64,000 nucleotides of DNA, taken from positions 1 to 64,000 of the forward strand of contig NZ_PVTG01000001.1 in assembly GCF_003002915.1 (NCBI RefSeq), in the 5' to 3' direction. The first letter of the stretch is position 1, and each line of letters begins with the position of its first letter. The translations under genes and the position numbers were made by a program. Positions 1-12,341 of this stretch are shown piece by piece. The stretch is from Geodermatophilus tzadiensis (GTDB lineage: Bacteria; Actinomycetota; Actinomycetes; Mycobacteriales; Geodermatophilaceae). The notes under the pieces are model-generated. The model did no database searches, was not told the origin of the DNA, and saw only the letters and a program-made list of their open reading frames with translations.

Positions 1-1005
1 CGCGCGCTGCTCGCTGCCCTCACCGGTGCCGCCGTTCCCGATCCGGAGCCGGGTGCTGCCGTCGACCCGGGCGCACCCGATCTCGGCTGGGAGGCTCGGG
101 AGCAGCAGGAACTGGAGCGCTGGTGGACCGAGTGCGAACGCCGCCTGCTGGCCGGGGAGCACGAGCCCGATCCCGATCCGGTCCCCGACCTGGTGACCGA
201 CGAGGAACTCCTGCGGTGGTTCACCGTGGACGGTCCCCCGCCCGACGAGGGGTTTGACGACCCGCCGCCAATCCGCACCCCGGGCGTCGATGACAGCCCG
301 CCGCCACGCGTCAACGGATCGGCTGGTGCCGACGAAGGCTGGTGGACGCGGGCCGATCGCGCCGTCGCCGACGCCGGGACCGCGCTGCTGGCCGCCCAGC
401 AGGCGATCGGACACGCCGGCCGGCTGGTCGCCACCGCCGAGCGCGCCGACACCGCCGACGAGACCACCTGGCAGCACACCCCGGCCGGGCGGGCCACCGC
501 CGCCGCCGACGCGCTCGGCGCACTGTCCGCCACCACCGGCGAGCACCGCGCGGCACTGGCCGCCCTGCTGGACCGCACCGGCGGCGGCGGACTGGCCGAC
601 CGGCCGCGCCTCGCCGTCACCGACGCGCTCACCGGCGCCCTGCTCGCCCTCACCGACCTGCCCGCGCTGCGCCGCACCGCCCGCACCGGCACCGGCCTGC
701 AGACACCACCGACGACCGACGGCTACCGCCCGGCCGCCGCCCTCGATCGGCACGTGCGCGCCCGCGACCGCCGCTGCCGCTTCCCCGGCTGCCGCCGCCA
801 CGTCCCACACGGCGGCGAACTCGACCACGCCGTCCCCTGGCCCGATGGGCAGACGTCGGCCGCCAACCTCGCCGGCTTCTGCACCCGCCACCACCGCGGC
901 AAACACCAGGCACCCGGCTGGACCCACCGGCTCAGCCCCGACGGCACCCTGACCGTCACCACCCCCACCGGCCTCACCGCCACGACCACCCCACCGCCCT
1001 ACTGA
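1..1005 (+). CDS. DUF222/HNH endonuclease domain protein (5' end outside window)
   Basis: The reading frame is open from base 1, so the start lies upstream of the window; about 334 codons are visible. The C-terminal 80 residues carry the HNH nuclease signature seen in the actinobacterial DUF222 family: RCRFPGCRRH, then GELDHAVPW, then ANLAGFCTRHHRGKH, giving the His-Asn-His triad and Cys residues for metal binding. The middle is an Ala-rich helical region expected of DUF222, preceded by an acidic Pro-rich linker. Such genes occur in many dispersed copies in actinobacterial genomes, often near mobile DNA; the biological role is not settled. Family assignment is firm, substrate unknown. Confidence 0.85.
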   Translation, partial: RALLAALTGAAVPDPEPGAAVDPGAPDLGWEAREQQELERWWTECERRLLAGEHEPDPDPVPDLVTDEELLRWFTVDGPPPDEGFDDPPPIRTPGVDDSPPPRVNGSAGADEGWWTRADRAVADAGTALLAAQQAIGHAGRLVATAERADTADETTWQHTPAGRATAAADALGALSATTGEHRAALAALLDRTGGGGLADRPRLAVTDALTGALLALTDLPALRRTARTGTGLQTPPTTDGYRPAAALDRHVRARDRRCRFPGCRRHVPHGGELDHAVPWPDGQTSAANLAGFCTRHHRGKHQAPGWTHRLSPDGTLTVTTPTGLTATTTPPPY

Positions 1006-1111
1006 CCGAGGGCGGCCGGACGGAGGACGGTGCACGACGGCCTGGTCGGGCATCCCGCTGGGGCAGCGCCGGTCCTCCCGAAGGCGCGGGGAGCGGGCCA
1101 GCATCTCCGGG

Positions 1112-1447
1112 ATGAGCAGGTTCGCGTCGATGGTGGATGCCTTCAACGACGGGCGGGTCGACGAGCTGGTGGCCGACACGACCGCCGACTACCGCTACTC
1201 GGACCCCTTCCTCGGTGCCGTCGACGGCGCGGCAGCTCACGAGGCGCTCATGCGGCAGGTGCTCGAGCGCTTCCCGGACCGGCGGATGGAGCTGCTCGAG
1301 TGCTGGGTCGCGGAGGGCGTCGAGGTCGCGCGCTACCGCTGGACGGGGACGCCGGCCGATGGCGGCGCTCCCGTGGAGGTCCTGTTCGTCGCCGTCCTCG
1401 AGTTCGAGGACGGCCACCTCCGGCGTTGGGCCAACCACCGGTCCTGA
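1112..1447 (+). CDS. SnoaL-like / NTF2-fold protein
   Basis: The 111-residue product has the size and pattern of the SnoaL-like polyketide-cyclase/NTF2 fold: an N-terminal helix (FASMVDAFNDGRVDELV), an aromatic-acidic patch (DYRYSDPF), a second helix (HEALMRQVLERFPD) and three strands ending in EDGHLRRWANHRS. No signal peptide or partner gene is seen. The ATG is preceded only by a weak purine stretch. Members of this fold include isomerases, dehydratases and binding proteins, so the reaction cannot be named. It converges with ligA, 43 bases away. Confidence 0.7.
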   Translation: MSRFASMVDAFNDGRVDELVADTTADYRYSDPFLGAVDGAAAHEALMRQVLERFPDRRMELLECWVAEGVEVARYRWTGTPADGGAPVEVLFVAVLEFEDGHLRRWANHRS

Positions 1448-1490
1448 CGGGCTCCCGCACGCGCACCGCACGCGATCAGGGCTCCGCGCG

Positions 1491-3737
<2,247 letters not shown>

Positions 3738-4778
3738 TCACTCCGGGACCAGGTACCTCGCGGCCTCGCGCACGTGGGTCATCGCCGCCCGGGCGTACGC
3801 GGGGCTCGCCCCGGCCAGCCCGCACGCGGGCGTCAGCGTGACCGCCTCGTGCAGCGCGTCGGCGGCGAACCCGAGCTCGCGCCACCAGCCCTGCAGCCGC
3901 GAGGCGGTCGCCTTCGGCGCCGGCAGCGGCGCATCGGTACCGGGGACGACGCCGGGCAGCAGGTGCGTGCCGGCCTCGACGGCGGCCCCGAGCGCGTCGA
4001 GGTCCTGCACCAGGCCCAGGTCGAACGACAGCGCGCCGGCACCGGCGGCCCGCAGCAGGTCCAGCGGCGCGCGGGAGGCGCAGCAGTGGACGACGACCGG
4101 CCCGGGCAGCGCCTCGACGACCGCGGCGAGCTCGGCCTGCACGACGGCCGCCTCGACGGCGGCCAGCCGGCCGAAGCCGCTCGCCGTCGGCAGCGACCCC
4201 TGCAGCACGGCGGGCAGCGACGGCTCGTCGAGCTGCACGACCACCCGTGCGCCGGGCACGCGGGCCGCGACGTCGGCGACGTGGGCGGCGATCCCCTCGG
4301 CCAGCGACTGCCCCAGGTCGCGGCGCGCGCCGGGGTCGACGACCGCCCGCTCGCCGCGCTCGCGCTCCAGCGCGGCGGCGAGCGTCCACGGCCCCGCGGC
4401 CTGCACCTTGAACGGGCCGTCGTGGGTGCCCGCGACCTCGTGCACGGCGTCGAGGTCGCGCAGCAGGAACTCCTGGGCCCGGCGCAGGTCGATCCCGCCG
4501 CGCGGCACCAGCCGCCAGCCGGCCGGCGTCAGGTCGACGGCGAGGTCGACCAGCAGCGCCGCGCTGCGGCCGACCAGGTCGGCGCCGGCGCCCCGCGCGG
4601 GCAGCTCGGGCAGGTGCGGCAGGCCGGGCAGCTCACCGAGGACGACGCGCAGGGCCTCGGCCGGGTCGGTGCCGGGCAGGGACCCGACGCCCGAGGCCGG
4701 CCCCCACGGTGCGGGAGCCGGCCTCGGGTCGGAGTTCTCGGTGCCGGGCTGGGTGCCGGGCTCGGTCGGGGAGGCCAC
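3738..4778 (-). CDS. MetE C-terminal-domain-like protein (cobalamin-independent methionine synthase family)
   Basis: The product (346 residues from the GTG at 4778) resembles only the C-terminal catalytic barrel of cobalamin-independent methionine synthase. GVGSLPGTDPAEAL near the N-terminus, VHCCASRAPLDLL and TPACGLAGASP supply the His, Cys and Cys that bind zinc in MetE. The N-terminal folate-binding half is absent, so it may be a methyltransferase with another methyl donor; Rv3015c of mycobacteria is a comparable neighbour of ligA. A longer frame begins at a GTG at 4811, directly abutting GGAGG and therefore too close to be a good start. The 5'-nucleotidase gene ends 42 bases upstream, so the two may be co-transcribed. 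Confidence 0.75.
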   Translation of the reverse strand: MASPTEPGTQPGTENSDPRPAPAPWGPASGVGSLPGTDPAEALRVVLGELPGLPHLPELPARGAGADLVGRSAALLVDLAVDLTPAGWRLVPRGGIDLRRAQEFLLRDLDAVHEVAGTHDGPFKVQAAGPWTLAAALERERGERAVVDPGARRDLGQSLAEGIAAHVADVAARVPGARVVVQLDEPSLPAVLQGSLPTASGFGRLAAVEAAVVQAELAAVVEALPGPVVVHCCASRAPLDLLRAAGAGALSFDLGLVQDLDALGAAVEAGTHLLPGVVPGTDAPLPAPKATASRLQGWWRELGFAADALHEAVTLTPACGLAGASPAYARAAMTHVREAARYLVPE

Positions 4779-4820
4779 GGCGGCGACGGTAGTCCGGCGC
4801 CGCCGTGGCACCTCCGGGGG

Positions 4821-6710
4821 TCAGACGGTGCAGGGCCCCCGACCGGACAGGTCGTCGTCGAACGGCTGTGCCGGGTCGAGCGACACGGCGCGGTCGAGCG
4901 CCGGCGGGAAGACCGCACCGGGCTGGGCGTCGAGGTGGGCGTTGAAGGCGTCGACGTCGTTGGGCCCGGGAACCGCGGTCGCGTTCGGCACCCGGCCGGT
5001 GCGGAAGGCGCCGAAGCTGTCCCCGCCCTCGATGAGGAAGGAGTTCGCCACCACCGTGTAGGAGGCGCCGAGGTCAAGCGGCTGACCACCGACGCGGATC
5101 GTGGCCGGGTCGATCCGGTCGCCCTCCGGCAGGCGGGGGTCGAAGGAGTAGGTCAGACCCGACACCGACAGCTGCAGGAAGCTCGGCGAGCCGCTCCGGG
5201 TGGCCCACTGCTGCTCGAGCACCTGCTCGATGCCCGCCCCGGTCAGCTGCACGCTGTTCACCGTGTTGCTGAACGGCTGGACGGCGAAGGTCTCGGCGTA
5301 GGTGATGGTCCCGGCCGGCGTGCCCGACGCACAGTCGATGTCGGCGCGCAGTCCACCGGGGTTCATGAACGCCACCTGGGCGCCGGGGACGGCGGCGAGC
5401 TGGGCGTCGGCGACCAGGTTGCCCAGCGACGACTCCGAGTCGCGGACCGGGGCGCCCGAGCGGTGGGCCCGGTCCAGGTCGGCGGTCTGCGTCCCGACCG
5501 GCACGTCGCCCGCCTCGGCGGCGCGGGCCTCCCAGTAGCCGACGATCGCCTGGACCGCCGGGTCGGCAGCGGTCCGGCGGACGGGCACGTTGGTGGCGGT
5601 GGCGGTCTCGCGGACGACGTCGCCGTCACTGCCGAGCCGGAAGCGGATGTCGGTGAGCGCCTTGCCGTAGAAGCCGGCCTGGGTGACCAGCCGCGGCTCG
5701 CCGGCCGGGTCGGGCAGCACGCAGTCGTAGGGCACGTGGGTGTGCGCGCTGACGATGACGTCGACCGACGCGTCGACGGCGGCGTTGATGTCCCCGATCG
5801 GCGTGCCCGCCATGTCGCCGACGCAGCGGTCGTAGCCGCCGCCGGCACCCTGGGTGCCCCCCTCGTGGACCACGACGACGATCGCCTCGACGCCCTCGCC
5901 CTGCAGCTCGGCGGCGTAGTGGTTGACCGCCTCGGCCTCGTCGCCGAACGCCAGGCCGGCGATGCCCGCGGCCGCGACGATGTTCTCGGTGTCCTCGGTG
6001 ACCACGCCGATCAGCCCGAGCTCGCGGTTGCCGGTGGTCCGGACGATCTCGTACGGCGGGAGGACCGGCTCGCCGGTGGCCGTGTCGGTCACGTTGGCCG
6101 CCAGGTAGGGGAACTGCGCGCCCTCGAAGGCGTGCTCGCCCTCGCCGAAGCAGCCGTCGACGCCGGGGGTGATGCCCTCGCACGCCTCGACGTCGTCGGA
6201 GAACTGCCCGTCCGTGGCGCCGGAGATGCGGTACAGCTCGTCCTGGCCGCGGTCGAACTCGTGGTTGCCGACCGCGGAGAGGTCCAGGCCGAGGGCGTTG
6301 AGCACCTCGATGGTCGGCTCGTCCTCGAAGACGCTGGAGGTGAACGGCGAGGCGCTGACCAGGTCACCGGCGCCGACGAAGAGACTGTTCTCGGCCGGGC
6401 CACCCCAGTCCTCGCGGAGATCGGCGAGGGTGGTGGCCACGTTCGCCGCGCCACCGACCTCCTCCACGACGTTGTCGCCGGCGGTGGCGTAGTCGCCGTC
6501 GGGTCCGGGCGAGGTCACCAGTTCGCCGTCGCCGCCGGTCTGCGTGCTGATCCGGCCGTGGAAGTCGTTCATGGCGACGAGCTGGACCGGCAGGCCGCCG
6601 CTGCCGTCCCCCGGTGCGGCCTGGGCGGCCGGGGCGGCCGGGGCGGCCAGGATGCCGGCGGTGGTGGCCAGCGCAGCGGCGGTGGCCAGCGTGGAGCGCG
6701 TTCTGCGCAC
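4821..6710 (-). CDS. Secreted bifunctional metallophosphatase / 5'-nucleotidase
   Basis: This 629-residue protein belongs to the UshA/5'-nucleotidase family, which dephosphorylates extracellular nucleotides and related compounds. A Sec signal peptide (MRRTRSTLATAAALATTAGILAAPA...) is followed by the metallophosphoesterase domain with LVAMNDFHGRIS, FVGAGDLVSASPF, AVGNHEFDRG, VVVHEGG and SAHTHVPYDC as metal and catalytic motifs, and then the 5'-nucleotidase C-terminal domain (about 360-600) with LGNLVADA, NPGGLRADI and FLIEGGDSFGAF. The GTG start follows GGAGGACTCC. A TAGCGT box about 90 bases upstream (6803-6808) could be its -10 element. It lies downstream of mnmA on the same strand with a 156-base gap. 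Confidence 0.92.
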   Translation of the reverse strand: MRRTRSTLATAAALATTAGILAAPAAPAAQAAPGDGSGGLPVQLVAMNDFHGRISTQTGGDGELVTSPGPDGDYATAGDNVVEEVGGAANVATTLADLREDWGGPAENSLFVGAGDLVSASPFTSSVFEDEPTIEVLNALGLDLSAVGNHEFDRGQDELYRISGATDGQFSDDVEACEGITPGVDGCFGEGEHAFEGAQFPYLAANVTDTATGEPVLPPYEIVRTTGNRELGLIGVVTEDTENIVAAAGIAGLAFGDEAEAVNHYAAELQGEGVEAIVVVVHEGGTQGAGGGYDRCVGDMAGTPIGDINAAVDASVDVIVSAHTHVPYDCVLPDPAGEPRLVTQAGFYGKALTDIRFRLGSDGDVVRETATATNVPVRRTAADPAVQAIVGYWEARAAEAGDVPVGTQTADLDRAHRSGAPVRDSESSLGNLVADAQLAAVPGAQVAFMNPGGLRADIDCASGTPAGTITYAETFAVQPFSNTVNSVQLTGAGIEQVLEQQWATRSGSPSFLQLSVSGLTYSFDPRLPEGDRIDPATIRVGGQPLDLGASYTVVANSFLIEGGDSFGAFRTGRVPNATAVPGPNDVDAFNAHLDAQPGAVFPPALDRAVSLDPAQPFDDDLSGRGPCTV

Positions 6711-6866
6711 GGAGTCCTCCGAGGACGTGCGGACCCGACCACCGGGACCGGCGGTCGCGAGCCGAGCGACACAGCAAGTGCTCAGACAGTGGCTCGCCGC
6801 ACACGCTAGGGAACGGACCCGTCCGGCACCAGGTCCGCCGGACGACGTCCCGGTGACCTCCGGGGG

Positions 6867-7934
6867 TCAGCGCGCGACCGGCGCCTGACCGAGCACCAGG
6901 TCGCCGTGCACCGGGTCCGGCGCGTAGAGCACGGCCGACTGCCCCGGGGCCACGCCGCGCTCCGTCCGCGCCAGCGTGAGCACCAGCCCGCCGTCGGGCG
7001 CGGCCTCCACCGTGCAGCCCACCGGGGTGCCGTGGGCGCGCAGCTGCACCTCCGCGCGCAGCGGCAGCGCCGGCGCGGGCCCGGTCCAGGTCGGCGGCCC
7101 GGTGCGGACGACGTCGACGCCGGTCAGCTCCGCCGTCCCGACGGTGACCGTGCGGGTGACCGGCTCGATGGACAGCACGTAGCGCGGCCGCTGGTCGCCC
7201 ACCGCCAGGCCCAGCCCGCGCCGCTGGCCGACGGTGAACCCGTGGGTGCCCTCGTGGCTGCCCACGGTGGTGCCGGTGGCGGCGTCGACCACCGGCCCCG
7301 GCGCGGTGCCCAGCCGGCGGGTGAGGAAGCCGCGGGTGTCGCCGTCGGGGATGAAGCAGACGTCGTGCGAGTCGGGCTTGGTCGCCACGGCGAAGCCGCG
7401 CTCGGCGGCGATCGCGCGCACCCGCTCCTTGGTCATCGACCCCAGCGGGAACCGCGCCCCCGCCAGTTGCTCGGCGGTGAGCACGCCGAGCACGTAGGAC
7501 TGGTCCTTGGCCGCGTCGACCGACCGGCGCAGCCGCCCGTCGGCCAGCCGGGCGTGGTGGCCGGTGACGACGGCGTCGAAGCCCAGTGCGCGGGCGCGGT
7601 CGAGCACCGCGGTGAACTTGATCCGCTCGTTGCAGCGCAGGCACGGGTTGGGGGTGCGCCCGGCCGCGTACTCGGCGACGAAGTCCTCGACGACGTCCTC
7701 GCGGAACCGGTCGGCGAGGTCCCAGACGTAGAACGGGATCCCCAGCTCGTCGGCCACCCGGCGGGCGTCGTGCGCGTCCTCCACGCTGCAGCAGCCGCGG
7801 GCGCCGCTGCGCAGGGTCTGCCGGTCCGGGGAGAGCGCCAGGTGCACGCCGGTGACGTCGTGCCCGGCGTCGACGGCCAGCGCGGCGGCCACCGCGGAGT
7901 CCACGCCCCCGCTCATCGCGGCGAGCACCCGCAT
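6867..7934 (-). CDS. mnmA: tRNA-specific 2-thiouridylase MnmA
   Basis: MnmA thiolates U34 of the Lys, Glu and Gln tRNAs with sulfur delivered from a cysteine desulfurase. The 355-residue protein has the PP-loop SGGVDS (8-13), [14 protein letters not shown] with the nucleophile Cys101, the second catalytic Cys193 in [11 protein letters not shown], and a C-terminal beta-barrel. The ATG at 7934 overlaps the TGA of iscS by one base (TGATG), giving translational coupling with the gene that supplies its sulfur; a much longer open frame upstream lies inside iscS and is a shadow. Confidence 0.96.
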   Translation of the reverse strand: MRVLAAMSGGVDSAVAAALAVDAGHDVTGVHLALSPDRQTLRSGARGCCSVEDAHDARRVADELGIPFYVWDLADRFREDVVEDFVAEYAAGRTPNPCLRCNERIKFTAVLDRARALGFDAVVTGHHARLADGRLRRSVDAAKDQSYVLGVLTAEQLAGARFPLGSMTKERVRAIAAERGFAVATKPDSHDVCFIPDGDTRGFLTRRLGTAPGPVVDAATGTTVGSHEGTHGFTVGQRRGLGLAVGDQRPRYVLSIEPVTRTVTVGTAELTGVDVVRTGPPTWTGPAPALPLRAEVQLRAHGTPVGCTVEAAPDGGLVLTLARTERGVAPGQSAVLYAPDPVHGDLVLGQAPVAR

Positions 7935-9124
7935 CAGCGGCGCCCCATCCCGGCGGACCGGGCGCGCTCGACCACCGGCCCGATCACGGCCAGCAGGGCG
8001 TCGACGTCCGCGTCGGTGGAGGTGTGCCCCAGGCTGAAGCGCAGGGAGCTGCGGGCGCGGGCGGCGTCGGCGCCGACGGCGGTGAGCACGTGGCTGGGCC
8101 GCGCCACGCCGGCGCTGCAGGCCGAGCCGGTGGAGCACTCGATGCCGCGGGCGTCGAGCAGCATGAGCAGCGCGTCGCCCTCGGCGCCGGGGAAGGACAG
8201 GTGCGCGTTGCCGGGCAGCCGGCCCGGCCCGCCGGCTACGACGTCGTCCAGGGGCGCGCCGTTGAGCTGCGCGTCGGGCACCTGCTCGAGCACGCCGGCC
8301 ACCAGCCGGTCGCGCAGCGCGGCCAGCCGGCCGGCCCGCTCCTCCCGGCCGGTGACGGCGGCGGTGGCGGCCACGGCCAGCCCGACGATGACGGGCACGT
8401 CGAGGGTGCCCGACCGGACGTCCCGCTCCTGGCCGCCGCCGTGCAGCAGCGGCGTGCACTCCGCGTCGCGCCGCAGCAGCAGTGCCCCGGCACCCATCGG
8501 GCCGCCGAGCTTGTGCCCGGTCAGGGTGAGCGCGTCGACGCCGCTGGCGGCGAAGTCGACCGGCACCTGGCCGACGGCCTGCACCGCGTCGGTGTGCAGC
8601 GGCACCCCGGCGGCGTGGGCGACCGCGGCGAGCGCGGCGACGTCGCTCACCGTGCCGATCTCGTTGTTGGCCCACATGACGCTGGCCACCGCGACGTCGG
8701 ACCCGTCGCCGAGCGCCTCGGCGAGCGCCTCGGGCGTGACCCGGCCGCTGGGCTCCAGCCGCAGCCAGGTGACCTCGGCGCCCTCGTGCTTGGCCAGCCA
8801 CTCGGCGCTGTCGAGGACGGCGTGGTGCTCGGCCGGGCTGACCACCAGCCGCCGGCGGCGCGAGTCGGCCTCCCGGCGGGCCCAGTACAGGCCCTTGAGC
8901 GCGAGGTTGTCGCTCTCCGTGCCGCCGCCGGTGAACAGCACCTCCGACGGGCGGGCGCCCAGCGCCTCGGCCAGCCGCTCGCGGGCCTGCTCGGCGGCGC
9001 GGCGGGCGGCGCGGCCGCCGGCGTGCAGCGACGAGGCGTTGCCCACGCGGCCCATCTGCTCGGTCACGGCAGCGAGGACCTCGGGCAGCACCGGGGTGGT
9101 CGCCGCGTGGTCGAGGTAGGTCAC
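7934..9124 (-). CDS. Cysteine desulfurase, IscS/NifS family
   Basis: This PLP enzyme releases sulfur from cysteine as a persulfide. The 396-residue sequence begins [11 protein letters not shown], carries the PLP lysine Lys205 in [11 protein letters not shown], the cofactor-contacting histidine in SPAEHHAVL, and catalytic Cys336 in STGSACSAG. It forms a tight pair with mnmA, so tRNA thiolation is the most likely main role, as for Rv3025c-Rv3024c in M. tuberculosis; a contribution to Fe-S assembly cannot be excluded. The GTG start has TAACCT six bases upstream (leaderless pattern). Confidence 0.95.
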   Translation of the reverse strand: MTYLDHAATTPVLPEVLAAVTEQMGRVGNASSLHAGGRAARRAAEQARERLAEALGARPSEVLFTGGGTESDNLALKGLYWARREADSRRRRLVVSPAEHHAVLDSAEWLAKHEGAEVTWLRLEPSGRVTPEALAEALGDGSDVAVASVMWANNEIGTVSDVAALAAVAHAAGVPLHTDAVQAVGQVPVDFAASGVDALTLTGHKLGGPMGAGALLLRRDAECTPLLHGGGQERDVRSGTLDVPVIVGLAVAATAAVTGREERAGRLAALRDRLVAGVLEQVPDAQLNGAPLDDVVAGGPGRLPGNAHLSFPGAEGDALLMLLDARGIECSTGSACSAGVARPSHVLTAVGADAARARSSLRFSLGHTSTDADVDALLAVIGPVVERARSAGMGRR

Positions 9125-9130
9125 CGGTCA

Positions 9131-9136
9131 AGGTTA
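9131..9136 (-). promoter_or_regulatory. Probable -10 box of iscS-mnmA (leaderless)
   Basis: TAACCT on the minus strand ends six bases before the GTG of the cysteine desulfurase gene. It matches TANNNT, and no Shine-Dalgarno sequence competes with it. Confidence 0.45.
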
Positions 9137-9287
9137 GACGCGCCTGACCGGACCGCCCGGCGCGCCGGCGGACGCCGGCGGCCGTTGACACCCCCCGGCG
9201 CACGCCCCACCGTGGACCGCGGCGCGGTCTGCGGTGAGGACCACCGGCCGCCGCGGCACGGGATCACTCGGGCGGGAGCCGGATGCC

Positions 9288-11261
9288 ATGATCACCGCAC
9301 TCGTCGCAGTCCAGGGCCAGCTGGAGGGCCAGCGGTTCCCGCTCGGCCGCAACCCGGTCACGCTGGGGCGCGGGGACACCAACGACATCGTCCTCACCAG
9401 CCGGTTCGCCTCGCGGGTGCACGCGGAGGTGCGCCGGGAGGGCGCCGGCTACGTCCTCGCCGACCAGGACAGCGACAACGGCACCTGGGTGAACGGCGTC
9501 CAGGTCGGCGTCCACACCCTCGAGCCCGGCGACGAGGTCCGGATCGGTGACGAGGTGTTCCGCTTCGAGACCTGGGAGTCGGCCACCCTGGTCGGCCCGG
9601 TCGGCGACCTCGCCGGCGGGTCCCCCGACGTCCTGCGGGTGACGATCACCGGCGGCGGCCCGGTCGGGCTCACCCTGGCCCTGCTGCTGGACCACCTCAT
9701 GGGGCCGCGGGTGGCGGTCCGGCTCCACGACCGCCGCTGGACGCAGGTCGGCGACCGGGTCGAGTGGAGCGGCTACGAGAAGGGCAACGTGCGCCGCGAG
9801 CAGGTCGTCACCCTGCAGAGCCGCCAGTACCTGCGGCTGCCGCCGCACGTCCAGGACCGGCTGTTCGCCTCGCGGGAGAACTGGTCGGAGATGTGGCCGG
9901 TCGGCCCGGACTCCATCGAGGGCGCGGGGCCCCGCAACACCCCGGTCCGGTTCATCGAGGACACCCTGCTCGACCTCGCCGGTGAGCGGTCCGAGCGGAT
10001 CACCCTGGTCCCGGAGCGGTTCGACGTCGACGCGGCCCGCGACGACCTGGCGCAGCAGCACGTGCTGGCGGTCTGCGAGGGCGGCCGCTCGCGCACCCGC
10101 GAGCACCTCGCCGACCGGTTCGGGGCGGCGGACACCTCGATGTACTCCGTCGACGGCGAGCACGTGTCGGACATGGTCCTGGGGCTGCGGGTGCGCTCCG
10201 GACTGCCCGACCCCACGGCCGTGCTGCTCACCGTGTCGCAGAACCGCTTCCTGCTCAACTCGCTGCGCGGTGAGGGGTTCCTCAACATGCGGCTGACCGA
10301 CCAGGAGGCGCAGGAGGCGGTCGGGATCAACCCGGTCCGGCAGGTGTTCACCGCCTGCATCCAGTCCGCCCCCTGCGTGCTGGAGCGCCAGCCCGACGGC
10401 GAGTTCATGTGCGAGACCCACCACACGTTCTTCCTGCCCGCGCTGCTGCGGGGCTCGGCGCTGTGGACCCGGGTGCAGGAGGGACTGCGGCTCTTCGGCG
10501 TCCCCGAGGACGACCTGACCGCGGTGACCGGGTTCCGGCTGGACATGGTGCAGCGACCCCGGTTCACCGCCCAGCTCCTCCCGCCCACCCGCACCACGCC
10601 GGGGACCTTCGCCTGCCTGCTCGGCGACGCGGGCAACGCGATCCACTTCTGGCCCGGACGCGGGCTCAACAGCGGCCTGGCGTCGGCCATCTCGCTGGCC
10701 CGCACCCTGGCCACCGTGTGGCACGGCAGGCCGCTGCGCGACGCCGACTTCGTCCGGCACGAGGCGGTGATGGCGATGCTGCAGTACCGGCACAAGACGC
10801 GCGCGTGGCGGCAGATGGTGACCATCGACGCCACCGGGCGGGCGCGGACCATCAAGGGCCAGATCGCACAGGGCATCGCCGAGGGCGAGCAGGGCGCCCA
10901 CGACCGGGCCACCGACACCGAGGCGCTGCTGCAGCGGCTCCGGCAGAACCGGGCCCGGCTGGAGTCCCGCCTGCCCGGGCTCCCCGACGACGCGGCGCTG
11001 CGCGCGCAGCTCGAGCCGCTGAGCGGCCCGACGCTGCACACGCTGGCGGTGAGCGGGTCCTGGGACACCGCGAACGTCGGCGGCGAGGAGGTCGACGTCG
11101 GCTGGCTGCTGCCCGAGCCCGAGCCGGCGGCGGTCCCGGCCCAGCCGGCGGATCGCGTCACCCGGCGCGTGAGCGGGGACCGGCCGGCCGCCGCGCCGCT
11201 GCCCGGGCCGCGACCCCGCGAGACGGCGCCGCGGGACCCGGCGCAGGGCCCCCGCGCCTGA
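9288..11261 (+). CDS. FHA domain fused to FAD-dependent monooxygenase-like protein
   Basis: The 657-residue protein joins two modules. Residues 1-95 are a forkhead-associated domain with the phosphothreonine-binding signature intact: [11 protein letters not shown] (26-36), SRVHAE (42-47) and DNGTWVNG (63-70). Residues 115-500 resemble group A flavin monooxygenases: dinucleotide-binding [13 protein letters not shown] (122-134), and the FAD-contacting [24 protein letters not shown] (444-467). The 570-657 tail is Pro/Arg-rich and probably disordered. The ATG at 9288 follows GGGAGC; an in-frame upstream start at 9234 would add 18 residues that precede the FHA fold. Substrate is unknown. An FHA domain would let a Ser/Thr kinase or phosphoprotein recruit the oxidoreductase. 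It converges with etfA. Confidence 0.8.
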   Translation: MITALVAVQGQLEGQRFPLGRNPVTLGRGDTNDIVLTSRFASRVHAEVRREGAGYVLADQDSDNGTWVNGVQVGVHTLEPGDEVRIGDEVFRFETWESATLVGPVGDLAGGSPDVLRVTITGGGPVGLTLALLLDHLMGPRVAVRLHDRRWTQVGDRVEWSGYEKGNVRREQVVTLQSRQYLRLPPHVQDRLFASRENWSEMWPVGPDSIEGAGPRNTPVRFIEDTLLDLAGERSERITLVPERFDVDAARDDLAQQHVLAVCEGGRSRTREHLADRFGAADTSMYSVDGEHVSDMVLGLRVRSGLPDPTAVLLTVSQNRFLLNSLRGEGFLNMRLTDQEAQEAVGINPVRQVFTACIQSAPCVLERQPDGEFMCETHHTFFLPALLRGSALWTRVQEGLRLFGVPEDDLTAVTGFRLDMVQRPRFTAQLLPPTRTTPGTFACLLGDAGNAIHFWPGRGLNSGLASAISLARTLATVWHGRPLRDADFVRHEAVMAMLQYRHKTRAWRQMVTIDATGRARTIKGQIAQGIAEGEQGAHDRATDTEALLQRLRQNRARLESRLPGLPDDAALRAQLEPLSGPTLHTLAVSGSWDTANVGGEEVDVGWLLPEPEPAAVPAQPADRVTRRVSGDRPAAAPLPGPRPRETAPRDPAQGPRA

Positions 11262-11280
11262 GGACCGCCCGCACCGCGCG

Positions 11281-11316
11281 CAGGCGCCGGCCCCCGCGGA
11301 CGGGGACCGGCGCCTG
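11281..11316. terminator. Hairpin between convergent genes (bidirectional terminator candidate)
   Basis: Perfect 10-bp stem CAGGCGCCGG / CCGGCGCCTG enclosing a further CCCC/GGGG pairing. It sits between the FHA-monooxygenase and etfA, which end facing each other. No U-tract follows, as is common in GC-rich actinobacteria. Confidence 0.6.
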
Positions 11317-11337
11317 GAGGACCGTCGTGCGGGGCGC

Positions 11338-12303
11338 TCAGCCCCGGCGGGCGGCGATCTGCTCGGTGGCGGCGGGGACGACGGTGAACAGGTCGCCGAC
11401 GACGCCGAAGTCGGCCAGCTCGAAGATCGGGGCCTCGGGGTCCTTGTTGACGGCCACGATGGTCTTGGACGTCTGCATGCCGGCGCGGTGCTGGATGGCA
11501 CCGGAGATGCCGACGGCGATGTAGAGCTGCGGCGAGACGGTCTTGCCCGTCTGCCCGACCTGGAAGCTGTGCGGGTAGAAGCCGGAGTCGACCGCCGCCC
11601 GCGAGGCGCCGACGGCGGCACCGAGGGAGTCGGCCAGGCCCTCGATGATCGAGAAGTTCTCCGCGCTGGCCACGCCGCGGCCACCGGAGACCACGATCGC
11701 CGCCTCGGTGAGCTCCGGACGGTTGCTCTTCTGCTCGACGACCTTGTCGACCACGCGGGTCTGCTTGGCCTGCTCGGACAGGCTGACCTCGACCGGCACC
11801 TGCTCACCGGCGGCCGGCGCCGGCTCGGGGGTGACCGAGTTGCCGCGCAGCGTGTAGATCGGCGTGCCGGTCGTGACCCTCGAGTGGACGATCTGCGCGC
11901 CGGCGAAGACCACCTGGGTGGCGGTGCCGTCGGGCGCGATCTCGGTGACGTCGGTGAGGAAGCCGCTGCCGGTCTTGAGCGCCAGCCGGCCGGCGACCTC
12001 GCGGCCCTCCGGGGAGGAGGGGATGACGACGGCGACGGGCGACACCTGCGCCACGAGCTGCGCGAGCACCTCGGCCTTGGGGGCGACGAGGTACTCGTCG
12101 ATCTCCGGGGACTCGGCGACGTAGACCTTGCTCGCGCCGTACTCGGCGAGCCGGTCGCGGGCGCCGGCGGCGACGCCGGGGCCGCCGGCGACGACCGCCG
12201 AGACCTCACCGAGCGCACGCGCGGCGGTCAGCGCCTCCAGGGTGCCCTTGCGGACGGTGCCGTCGGCCGGGTTCAGCTCGACGAGGACCAGGACCTCTGC
12301 CAT
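11338..12303 (-). CDS. etfA: Electron transfer flavoprotein alpha subunit
   Basis: EtfA binds FAD and with EtfB accepts electrons from acyl-CoA dehydrogenases and passes them to the quinone pool. The 321-residue protein has the N-terminal alpha/beta domain and the C-terminal FAD-binding domain with [47 protein letters not shown] and [12 protein letters not shown]. It follows etfB by 38 bases on the same strand. The arrangement matches Rv3028c-Rv3029c in M. tuberculosis. Confidence 0.96.
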   Translation of the reverse strand: MAEVLVLVELNPADGTVRKGTLEALTAARALGEVSAVVAGGPGVAAGARDRLAEYGASKVYVAESPEIDEYLVAPKAEVLAQLVAQVSPVAVVIPSSPEGREVAGRLALKTGSGFLTDVTEIAPDGTATQVVFAGAQIVHSRVTTGTPIYTLRGNSVTPEPAPAAGEQVPVEVSLSEQAKQTRVVDKVVEQKSNRPELTEAAIVVSGGRGVASAENFSIIEGLADSLGAAVGASRAAVDSGFYPHSFQVGQTGKTVSPQLYIAVGISGAIQHRAGMQTSKTIVAVNKDPEAPIFELADFGVVGDLFTVVPAATEQIAARRG

Positions 12304-12341
12304 GGGTGTTCAGTCTCCTCTTCGCTGCGTTCGCCGGCCGG

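Noticed and set aside
1022..1080. Inverted repeat GGAGGAC...GTCCTCC after the HNH gene
   Set aside because: The arms are short and about 45 bases apart; too weak to call a terminator.
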